From NCBI GenBank assembly GCA_000181795.3, contig CM012954.1:6948970-7011122 (forward strand): a DNA stretch of 62,153 bases, written 5' to 3'. Shown one piece after another: positions 52,284-62,153 of this stretch. The notes below the pieces were generated by a model. That model was not told where the DNA came from. It saw only the letters and a program-made list of their open reading frames with translations, and ran no database searches. Each line of letters opens with the position of its first letter. The stretch's first letter is position 1. A program made the position numbers and the translations under genes. This DNA is from Trichinella spiralis (lineage: Eukaryota > Nematoda > Enoplea > Trichinellida > Trichinellidae).

Positions 52284-55271
52284 TCAAAAATTTTCTTCAC
52301 TTTTTAAAACATAATTTTCTTTGAGAAAATTAAATTTTTCAATCAACTTTTCCAACGAATATTCTCCAAGTACCTTTAGAAAAATATTAATTACATTATT
52401 ATATAAATAATAAATTTTCATCCAACATACTGCATTATCTCGAGTGCGAATGTTGACGCTACTGTTTTCTTTTTCCTTTGCTCCGACAACCAAAATGAAA
52501 TTCCATTTTCCCAACTGCGCATTGCGAATCTTCTTTTTCATTGTATCACTAGCATCTACATCCACATCACATTCAAAACCAGCATCAAATATCTGACAAA
52601 ATAAAAAGTACAATTATGAACAAATTCAATATACATTTCCATTTTTTCTGCTCATCAGTATGCATAGTTTTTTTTTCTCTTCTACTCAATTGAAATATAT
52701 ACAACACAAGCAATTGTTATTGATAAGAAATTAATTATTTTTCTACAATGAAAAAAAAATCAACTTCACCTTCTGCTGTACTTGTAATGCGTAATCATCA
52801 AATTCAGGATGCACTGGGATGACCATCGCTTGTCGAGGTGATAACCAAAATGGCCATTTTCCAGCGAAATTTTCCGTCAATACAGCAATCATACGTTCAA
52901 TCGAACCCAAAACTGCGCGATGAATTATAACTGGCCGCTGTTTTACGTGATTTTCACTAAACAGAATATTTAAAAAATTTATTCAAGTCAACAGAACACA
53001 AATGTGAAGAAAAAATCAAAACTTACTCGACATAATGCAAATCAAAACGAACTGGCAACTGAAAATCCAACTGTATTGTAGCACATTGGTGTTGGCGTTG
53101 CATGGCGTCCAAAACGATGATATCGATCTTCGGTCCATAAAATGCCCCATCGCCGGCATTCAACGTCCAAGGTAATTTAAATTTTTCCAAAGCACATTGC
53201 AACTGTGCCTCAGCTTCATCCCTTCAAAAAAAACAACAAGAAATAAATTATTTTTCAAATAGTAAAATAAAATGCATACCATGTTTTCACGTCACCCATA
53301 AAATCATCGGGACGAGTGGATAAATACAATTTCATGCTGAAACCAAGCGTTTCGTAAACAAAACGCAAAAAATCTAAGCAGCCTTCAATTTCTGATGCAA
53401 TTTGATCTTGACGACAAAAAATATGCGCATCGTCTTGTTGAAAACGACGTACACGTGTGAGACCAGACAAAGCGCCGGACAGTTCATTTCTGCAAAATTT
53501 TCAGTAACACAAATAAATAAATAAATCAGTAGCTAATTAATTTCTTGATATTCAATCAACTTGCCTATGGAGAACGCCAAAATCGGCAAATCGAAGTGGA
53601 AGCTCTTTGTAAGTGCGAAGTCCAGTAGCAAACATCAAACAATGTCCTGGACAGTTCATGGGTTTCAATCCAAACAATTCTTTCTCAATTTCTATCCTGA
53701 ATAAAAAATTAAAATTAAAAAGAAATACAGTTTTCAGAATCACAGTCAAAAGAAAATATATGCTGTTAAAAGTTTACTTGAACATATTTTTGGCATAATG
53801 TTGCCAATGACCAGAAGTTTCCCATAAACGACTGTTGTATATGTTCGGGGTGATCACTTCGCGGAATCCACGCTTTCTGTACTGCTTGCGTAAAAATTCA
53901 ACCAATGTATTATAGATGTAAGCTCCACGAGGAAAAAAGAACGCCGATCCAGGACTCAATTCGTGAAAAATAAAAAGTTCTTGTTGTCTGCCCAATTTAC
54001 GATGATCCCTCGATGCAGCCTCTTCCTGTAGAGAAGAAATGAAAAAAAACATCAATTGATCAATCATGCATATTATTAATTATCACTGCATAATAATTTA
54101 CCCTCATCTTTTCCCAAAGTTTCAGTTGCTTGCTGTTTGGAAAACTCACACCATACACGCGTTGTAAACTTTCCATACTACTGTCCCCTTCCCAAAAGGT
54201 TGAACTATTCTTTGTTATCTTGAAACTGTTAAGTAATCCAGTATGGCGAACATGCGGACCACGGCACAAGTCAATCAATGGACCACAACGATATGCGGTT
54301 GTAGTTGGTGTTTTAACTTTATTTTCCAAAATTCTCAACTTAAAAGGGTTGTACTTGAACATTTCCATCAATTCTTCTTTTTTCAATTCCAATCTTTCAA
54401 ACGGCTGCTTACCCTAAATTCATCATTATACAATACTGTAAAAGATATTATATATTCTTTTAATCTACTTACATCTATGGCTGCTTTCATTATTTTCGCA
54501 AGCTTGTCCATGTCTTCAGCAGTAACCGTTCTGTCGTCCATAAACATATCGTAATAAAAGCCATTTTCAATTGGAGGTCCATAGCATAGACAACAGCCAA
54601 ACAGACGCTCGGCCGCTTCACCGAGCACATGAGCAGTGCTGTGCCAGAAAACTTGCTTGCCTTCATCGTCATCAAACAGTAGAAATTGTAAATTGCATGA
54701 CTTTTCCAAAGGTCTTTCTAAATCCCACAATACACCATCCACTTTGGAAACAATTGGACGTCCGCCCATGTTCAACTTTGTCATTATATCCAGTGGTGAA
54801 GTGCGCCACGCCATTGCTTCTACTTCTTTACCATCCGGCAAGGTGACAGTAATTGGTTCACTTTGCTTTTTAGCTAATTCATCGTTGTAACTATAAAGAA
54901 GAAATATTTTATAAGAAAATATTAATTTTAAAATAAAACGTTTACACAATTCAGTAATTTTCATTGAAATATCTAAGAGGAGGTGAAAAACAAGAACAAA
55001 ACCAAAAGTATAATAAAATTGAAATAGTTGTTAATAACTGCTGAGAGAAAATTATTCTTATGATAATTTTACTTTTACCATACTTTTGTACAAAATATTT
55101 TTTCAAACAGATAGAATTTATAACCAATATCACTTACTTCTTCATATATTTAGCCCACAAATCCAATCTTCGTTGTATAAAATCTGGCCAAGGATTCATT
55201 TCTATATCCAATTTATTTCCAAAATCCATTTTGGCCATCATACTTTCAAGAGTTGAGTGTTCTTGTTCCAT
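52284..55271 (-). CDS. TARS1: Threonyl-tRNA synthetase
   Basis: Class II aminoacyl-tRNA synthetase charging tRNA-Thr. Exons in coding order: 55138-55271 (first in-frame ATG), 54473-54890, 54102-54413, 53778-54025, 53565-53696, 53280-53489, 53027-53221, 52770-52956, 52431-52592, 52284-52373. TGS domain ([20 protein letters not shown]), editing domain with [16 protein letters not shown] and the distal Cys/His region [16 protein letters not shown], catalytic core with [71 protein letters not shown] and [11 protein letters not shown] (motif 3), then the anticodon domain. The frame is also open upstream of the ATG to about 55437 with an Arg-rich, hydrophobic stretch (LVGSRFRHLFFRRHIFYSSY) that could be a mitochondrial presequence. 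One intron (53490-53564) has a GC donor. Confidence 0.93.
53490..53564 (-). other. GC-AG intron in ThrRS
   Basis: The donor reads AG|GCAAGT and the acceptor is TTTTGCAG. Only this junction keeps the conserved [11 protein letters not shown] sequence; using the nearby GT four bases later would give an immediate stop. AG|GCAAGT is the classical form of the rare GC donor. Confidence 0.85.
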
Positions 55272-55437
55272 TGGAATAATATTTTTTAGATTATACGAAG
55301 AATAAAAAATATGTCGTCGAAAAAATAAATGACGAAACCGACTGCCGACGAGCAACACCGTGGTTGACAAAATTAGTTCAAGCAGGCTGTATAACAAACA
55401 GAATGTAAAATGTATGCAAGAAACGTCATACGATAAT

Positions 55438-56826
55438 TCAACGAGTAATTAACAAATATACATGTTTATATAATAGAAAAAAAAATTAACAATCCGCGTT
55501 GCATAAAAATCTGGCTTCATTACTTCATCCATTGTGTTACAATTAAAGATGCATTTTTTCTTTCAAGCAGTTTTCGCCCTTTTAAACATAGTATAATTTA
55601 TTATTGTAAAAAATTAATATAGGTTATATAAAATTCATAATCTATAATAAACGAATAACACGATAACAATAATAAATAAAAAAACTAAAGTTTGATACAG
55701 TATGAAAATATATAATAAAGTTCAATATTTGCTACAGTCATTTGAATAATTCATTCATCTGCTATAAAATTAATACATATTGTGCTGTATTCATCTCACA
55801 GAACAACAATACGATGTTTGCATCGAATGAAAAACTTTAATATCGCAAGAAAGTTCCAAATAAAATACGTTTTACATTGGAGAATGAAAAAAGTTCCCAA
55901 AATGATTCATCATTTAATAGACATTGTACAATTTATTCTTAACTATTCTGATGGGGATATTTTGCTTTTTCATCAATTTAATGTCAAATCGAAGAAAGTA
56001 TAATTTGAAAAGAAAACAAATGCACAAATATTTTGCCTTCAATCTGTTTTAAATAGCAGTTCGACGGAACCCCTTCCGGTGAGCAGAAGTTGAATCAATT
56101 TTGCAATCAAGAAAGCAAACAAACTTTATGCTTGTCAAAAAAAAGTTGCAAAAATGATTCATTGCAAGCTTTCTTCCTATTGAAAAAAATTCAGCTTATT
56201 TGCAACCGTGTCCTTTGTAATAAATAATCCACAGCGCAGTATGTACTGCTTTGAAATTGAACGCAGGAAAGAGCTGTTTCCTTTCCATTTTCCAGTTTTA
56301 TTTACCATTGTAAAAAATGTGTTTGCTAATGTTAATGTTTGCCTTTATTATTTTTTGCTTTGTTAATGTTGTTCTGATTTCCGTTCAACTTCAACCACTG
56401 TGCACAATATACAGCTAGCTACCAGATGAGGGTGTGCCAGGGTCAGAACCAAGCCGTTTAACTGCAGTCAGATATAAACAGTAATGCACAATGATCGCGT
56501 GATTGGATGTTGTGTACTTATTGCTGATACGGACTAGGGTAAACAACCACCTCTCAACGCTGACCATCATCACGCGTCTTCAAACTTGAACAAACACAAA
56601 CTGCTGCTATCTTCTTTTCCAAAGAAGCCTGTTGCCCATTACGTTCACAGCCAGCCTTTTCGACGACATCATCAATCGCGTTCACGTATATCATCATATC
56701 TCATTGATGAATAGAATTGAATTCTATTGTCAATATATTATTTCTTTACTATTTTGTTTATATTAATTATCATGCATTTACGTGTCCCTTGTTATTTATG
56801 TAGATATAATCACCAGTTGGATTATT
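55438..56826. other. Intergenic, divergent promoters of ThrRS and Ras-like gene
   Basis: About 1.4 kb between two genes transcribed away from each other, so it should hold both promoters. The part near 56390-56700 is less AT-rich. No coding frame recognised. Confidence 0.5.
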
Positions 56827-58033
56827 ATGAGCAACAGTGATTTGTATCGATTGTGCTATGACACAAGAGAAAAATCAGTTCAACAGCTACATTTTTACGA
56901 TGATCAAAAGTGCGAAGAAGCGTTGAGCATTGCCGTGTTGGGTGATTACGCGGTCGGCAAAACTGCCCTGATTCATTCACTTTGCAAAAAGCAATTTCTC
57001 ACCAAACACCAGCCCACAAAATCCACAAAACGATCCTACATCTCGTTGAGCTTATCCAACGGAGAAACGGTAAAATTGATCCTAAACGACACTTCCGGTT
57101 GTAAACGCCTACAAGGTGACTACTTGTACAGGTGCAAAGGTAACAAACAATGCCCGCTTCTATTTTGTATTATTTGTTAAGCAAATATTCATTTCAACAA
57201 TTTCGATTTGCTATTTAATCGAATGAAAATCGAAATCAATCGATCAATTGTTGCTTCCTCTTTCACTCTCATCATCTCGTCACATCATTTTTCCAGTTTA
57301 TTTCTGTTCACAACATCCTGCTCAAACTGATCTCTTCAAAGTTGTTTGAAAAGCATGCAAACAAAATAATTACCAACACTGATGAGAGTTAGTTAGTTCT
57401 TTCCCCCCAGAAAATTTTCATTTCAAATCAAGCAAACAAACTGTGCAATAAATAACGAATTGCTCAATTGCATCATCGTTTACAGAAAAATGATAATGCG
57501 TTGAGTGTAAATTGAAAGGACAAAAATTAATCATCTCATTTCAACCTCTTCCCCACTGTATAAAAATCAAAATTTCCGCATGGAGTTGAAATTTCAATTG
57601 TAATAATAATGTTTCACGTGCTTGTGTTTCGGACAGATATTTGAAATTTGGGTCTGAAATTTCAGGTGCCCTGATTGTCTATGACATCACCGAACCGTAC
57701 AGTTATGCAAATGTGCGCTTGCATTTGAATGAAATTCGCCGCACAATGCCGCCGGATACGCAAATCACGGTCGTCGGCACCAAAGCGGATATGGTCGAGT
57801 TGAGAAAAGTGAAATATGCCGACGCGGCATTGTTCTGCTCTACCAATTCTTTGCAATTGCAAGAGTGCAGCGCCAGAACTGGTGAAAATGTGAAAAACGC
57901 GTTTGTGGAACTTGTGGAGAGAATTTTGGAACGACAACGTGTCGACATTTATGAACCGTCGTTCAATGTCGAATCGATTGACCAAGAAATTAACGTCTTC
58001 TCCAAATGGTCACTACTATGCTGTTGGTATTGA
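56827..58033 (+). CDS. Divergent Ras-family GTPase
   Basis: Two exons, 56827-57139 and 57666-58033, give 226 aa; the ATG giving MSNSDLYRLCYD was chosen as the first in frame. G1 loop GDYAVGKT (Lys and Thr kept), switch I QPTKSTKRSY with the Thr35 equivalent, G3 NDTSG, then VYDITEPYSY, G4 GTKAD in place of NKxD, G5 ECSAR. A 45-residue extension precedes the fold and the C-terminus ends WSLLCCWY, CaaX-like and possibly prenylated. Residues equal to Ras Gly12, Gly13 and Gln61 are Tyr, Ala and Cys (DTSGCKRL), so intrinsic GTP hydrolysis is predicted to be weak, as in Rnd-type proteins. I cannot assign it to a named Ras subfamily. Confidence 0.8.
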
Positions 58034-58203
58034 CCATTGTAAACTTTTGCTGTAAATAATTTTCGAACAAACATCCGGGTGGTAGGCTAACGTTGGCATT
58101 GCTGTATTGACAGTTTGAATATTTTTCGTTTATGTCAACAAGCAATCATAAAAAATGATATGATGTCAAATGATTACTTTATCTTTGTACATGTTGCGGA
58201 TGT

Positions 58204-58209
58204 AATAAA
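58204..58209 (+). terminator. Candidate poly(A) signal of Ras-like gene
   Basis: AATAAA 170 bp after the stop codon on the coding strand, at a typical distance. Confidence 0.45.
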
Positions 58210-61200
58210 TTTATTTATAAACTGAAGAAAAAACTAATAATCCACAAAAACCTTGTGTTCGGTTTTTTCCCTGTTATTATTGTATTGAAAAATTTCCACT
58301 AATCAGAAATCAGCTTGACATTAGAAAAGAATTTTGAATAAGCTGAATTTCGTTTCAAACCAAATGATGCTATTGCTTGTCCAAGAATGTTATTGCAAAT
58401 AAATCAAAATTGACAAGAATGTGACAAAGAATTCCCGGCAAAGGTTATTCTTACTAGCCAAAAATCATTCGAGGGTCATTGGTCTCCGATGTCAGAAACG
58501 CTAATACAAATGGCAACCATTTCACTAACAACTAGACCAAATAATGAAATATCAAAAAAAATTATGGAAAAACTGACTAGTGATTCATCCGATTTATTGT
58601 TTTGAAAAAACTTTCATCTTTTTCTTCAAATATACCCACCCATGTTGAGCATGCGGTTCTCAGTGACATTGGAAAGAAGATGGCTGCCAGCAAAAGTGTT
58701 CGAAAAATTTACAACACCCTGAACTGTTGTTGTCTTTGCCAATGTCCGTAACGGTCTGCTGACCACTGGCATTCATTGGCGGTTAATTGCTGACACTGTT
58801 CTGTCAATATTGAAAAATGGCAAACCGACAAATTACATCCAAATCGCATTTTTATTAACAAATTTGCTGTTTGTGCAACCAAGCAGCTATTCATTACGAA
58901 CATATTTTTCCAGTTCATCCGCAACCAATGCACTATTTAACTTGTACATATTCCATTATAAATATGAAAGTTTTACCAATCAAATACTACCTGATTAATA
59001 ATTTAATCAATTTATACATGACAAATTTTTTTCACAAAAATAAACAAAAGCCTCTTCACCAATTGGAACTGTGCTATCTGTCATGGCTTCGTTGGTACCT
59101 GGCTGTTTCAATCTGCTAACATTTGAAAAAATGTTTCAAACACCTTTCAATCGTTTTGTTTGAGATGGGATTTTTTAATTGAATAAACAAAAGCGATCAT
59201 TGAAAAATGTAAATATTCTACCCAAAGTGTACATTACTGTGTTACAGTGAATTCACAGAAGCTGGACAAAATGCAAGCTGCTTACTGAGGCATTATCGGT
59301 TTTCATTGTTTCTCTTGCGAAAAAACTGTCGACTGTGAGAACTTCTCCGAACTTAATTAAACGGAAGAAAAATCCTTCAATTATTTGCTCACTTTCGACA
59401 AATCTACCCACACCACTGATGTGATGATAATTGGAAAACTTTAGACAAAGAAAAAATAATAAAAACGTAAATAATCATCGCCATTTTCGAACGATTAAAT
59501 ATGAGTTGATTTTTCCTATGATACAACCGTTCTGGTCATCTGCTCTACATCAAAAGACTTATCGAAAGGGCATTTCACTGCAGCGTAAAGGTTACTTTAC
59601 ATTTAGAATATCTTTCAAAAGGTTGGACAGTGCAAGAAAAAAAATTTTACCGTAGTTTGTGCTTCACAGGGACTTTTTCATTTTGTATCAACAAAGTAAT
59701 ATTTTTTGGCCGTTTCACTTTTCATTACTTTCAATTTTCCTACTTTATAAGAAACCCAGCACGAGCTTGGCAATAATTCAGTATCACATTTTTGAAATTT
59801 CTAACAATACAACAACAAGCAATTTGATAATAAAAGGCTTCTTCAATGATGCATGATGCGATTCAACTTTTGACAACCGGAAACGGCATAGCGTCGATCC
59901 AAGAGCGAGTGAAAAATCGACTTTCGGCTCAACAGTCACCTATTTGACACTAATGGGACGACACACCCTGCATCATTTCTGAAAATGTTCTTCTATACAT
60001 TCTGCATTCATTCCACTGATGCTGGTATGTGTTAAAATTTGAAATCCCACTACCAGAATGGCCAGAAATAATGACTATTAACTATCGCTACTTCCACTGC
60101 TGCAGAAAGTTATACCTACGCAAGTTGAACCTCTTTGAAGTGACAAAAAGCAAGGAAATTTGCAACCGTCTGACACGGACAGGTGGTCCAATGTGTCATC
60201 ATTTTTCATCACCTTTGACATTTTCACTCCTCTCTTATATTCTGCATTCTCTGGGAACTCTTTCACTTCTGTCAGCTCTGTTTGCTGTTGGTGTCAAAGA
60301 GAAAGAACCATCCGCTCATCTATAGACTGGCAACACCAGAAAGAGGAAAAGCCAATGATAATTTCATGTTCATCGTTTTTTAAAGGTGAGTAAAATTTGT
60401 TCGCTTTTGTTTGGTTGCTTTTGATCATGATCAATCAGTTTGATACACAAATGAAAAAATCTGATACTTGATGATGCGTCAAACAACATAAAAACAAGAA
60501 AACCACCAATACCACCAACAATAGCAAAGGAGGGATGATAAATAACATATTTCAGAAAAAGATAACAATAGAAATCTTGCTAATTTCGCAAAACTAACTG
60601 AATTGTATGTAATATTATTCTGCTGATTGATAAGAAAGATTGCAAAATTTGCCGAGCAGCTAGTGGAATAAGTAACCTGAGGTAAACATTGATAAAATAA
60701 GATAGAGCATGACGATAAGGATTATGCTAATCTTTTTTGTCTCATTCAATAATTGTAACGGCAATTAATATTTTCTCATAGAAATCTGTTTGACAAATAT
60801 ATTTCTAATGACGAGTTGATCATGTAAAACACTGACTGATCAGTGATGATGACATGCTTCTGATTAAAGTTGAATACTTTTATAACTGGAACGTGATAAT
60901 AATCATCATTATTAATGTTTGAAGTGAAAACCTCCTTTCTGAAATAGCACAATTATCCCTAACGCAAAGTTTTGTTGCTTTCAAAAAAATATATGCTGCT
61001 TATATTTTTGATGATTTAAAATCAAAATTGTTTATGATGATTACGGCTTTGGTGTAAAACAGTTGTCAGTAAAACAGGTATAAGATTAAACGACAAGAAG
61101 CGCTTTCTTTGAATTGGAATAGAATTTCACGCACAGACGCACACACAGATAAATGCATATGTGCATGTATGTTTGTATGTATATGCATATGAACATTCCG

Positions 61201-61236
61201 GATAATATTACTAGCTAATGTTCATTTAGTAAAGTA
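58210..61236. other. Region without recognised protein genes
   Basis: Three kilobases with no supported gene. A 48-codon minus-strand frame at 58626-58772 (MPVVSRPLRTLAKTTTVQGV...) and an overlapping frame ending 58709 (ANECQWSADRYGHWQRQQQF) have protein-like composition and could be a terminal exon of a gene to the right, but nothing connects to them convincingly. A GGTGAGT donor-like site follows an open frame at 60384-60390. Confidence 0.35.
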
Positions 61237-61295
61237 GCAATTCAATGCCGTCGTTTAGGAAACTAACCTCATAAATGAACGACGGCATCAGTTGT
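61237..61295. ncRNA. Hairpin 1, possible small-RNA precursor
   Basis: ATGCCGTCGTTTA (61245-61257) pairs with TGAACGACGGCAT (61276-61288), extended outwards by six more pairs after a small bulge; the loop is about 18 nt. The stem is GC-rich in AT-rich surroundings. Short for a pre-miRNA, strand unknown. Confidence 0.3.
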
Positions 61296-61780
61296 ATAAG
61301 AACGTGGACTAAAATTAGCATCATTTCTCAGTGAATACAGCTTAGATTATAATTAATCGCAATAAAAAGGAAAAAAAACAGAAGAAATATTGCATTTTCA
61401 GCATTGAAAAGTATTATGATTCATTTTGGTGCGTTAATTACTCAAAACACTGAACATTGCTTGCAACATTTGCCAAACAAGATGTCACTGATGAATTATA
61501 TACAAACGCGTTAGCAACACTGAAGAGTGTGCATAATAGAAGTTCTGTCCCACGCAAAACAAACTTTGCACATGAAATGAATAACAAATTTTCAAGTATA
61601 GATTAACTAATAGCAAAGTCAATCTGTAAATGCTTTTCAAAATTGTATACATTAAATTATCGACATTATAACGCATACTTTTTGTAATGGATGAAACATC
61701 ATTACTTAAAATTGAATTCTTAAATTTATCATTCTTTGCTTATAATAACTGAATATAAATGTAATGGAAAACTTAAAAAG

Positions 61781-61861
61781 CGGTGGCTATCCAGATATCC
61801 GTTTGTGCGATATTGAGTTTTTCTGGAAATATCAAACTAACGGATATTTGGATAGCTGTTG
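61781..61861. ncRNA. Hairpin 2, strong pre-miRNA-like foldback
   Basis: GCTATCCAGATATCCGTT (61786-61803) pairs with AACGGATATTTGGATAGC (61839-61856), 18 pairs with one G-U. After three mismatches the stem continues through GATAT/ATATC to a 15 nt loop (61814-61828), and wobble pairs extend the base to 61781/61861. Length, stem and loop fit an animal pre-miRNA of about 80 nt. I do not recognise the mature family; the 5' arm distantly recalls miR-10/100 but its seed differs. Either strand could be used. Confidence 0.5.
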
Positions 61862-62089
61862 AAAATATTCACTGATGAATTGATCCATTAATGATTACAT
61901 AGAAAAATAATTTGTAATAATAATAATATATTGTAGTGAAATATGCCAATTTGTTAAATTCATAGGTGGATAAGAAAAAGTGTACAGTTTTCTCCAACTG
62001 CAAAGTTCCTAGTTTGAAAGTTGTAACAATTGAATATTAAGTTTCATTTCGACTGCTTGCATGCGTGTAATGTATTCATGTACATCAAG

Positions 62090-62111
62090 CAAGCAAGCAA
62101 GCGAGCAAGCA
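62090..62111. repeat. (CAAG)n tetranucleotide repeat
   Basis: Short run of AAGC/CAAG units near the right edge, with one GAGC variant. Confidence 0.8.
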
Positions 62112-62153
62112 ACGTGATGGACAAAACGTGACTTTCGCTTCGTGTTCAAACGA

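Overview
The window is animal (metazoan) DNA: AT-rich, with multi-exon genes whose introns are mostly 50-75 bp and GT-AG. Nematode is my best guess. The glutamate-receptor-like gene has the compact PBPe (solute-binding family 3-like) layout that is expanded in nematodes, and papilin, girdin, Rab1, SLC36, DHRS7 and ThrRS all have nematode counterparts. I cannot name the species. Exon borders below were read by hand from splice signals and frame continuity.

Layout. 20-3446 (+): C-terminal half of a papilin-type extracellular matrix protein (seven Kunitz domains, Ig, PLAC). 4697-7525 (-): complete seven-exon Rab1. 8442-9338 (-): four-pass membrane protein of unknown family. 10372-11625 (-): divergent ionotropic-receptor-like protein. 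11.7-16.9 kb: no convincing gene. 16899-34491: an inverted duplication (two 8.7 kb arms, 171 bp spacer) carrying two head-to-head copies of the 5' half of a girdin/Daple (CCDC88) gene. Only the right copy (+) continues into the 3' exons, ending at 38230, with a Ser/Asn-rich ORF after it to 39720. 40.3-51.9 kb: a 5.8 kb direct duplication, each copy with a DHRS7-like dehydrogenase (+) and, tail to tail, an SLC36-type amino-acid transporter (-). 52284-55271 (-): threonyl-tRNA synthetase. 56827-58033 (+): unusual Ras-family GTPase lacking the usual Gly12 and Gln61. 58-62.15 kb: no recognised protein gene, but two pre-miRNA-like hairpins.

The genes do not form a pathway. The striking large-scale feature is duplication: an inverted 8.7 kb pair, a direct 5.8 kb pair and an 828 bp tandem copy inside girdin. 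Two of them abut 10-N gaps, all are near identical through introns, and two show indel-rich homopolymer noise at one edge. With the allele-like differences between copies, this looks mostly like unmerged haplotypes or contig overlaps rather than new biology, although a real palindrome is not excluded. A patch at 34.8-35.0 kb made of short inverted pieces of the same gene is best explained by chimeric joining.

The best candidates for real biology are the hairpin at 61781-61861, the Ras-like protein with altered catalytic residues, the mixed P1 residues of the papilin Kunitz domains, and a GC-AG intron plus possible alternative start in the ThrRS gene.
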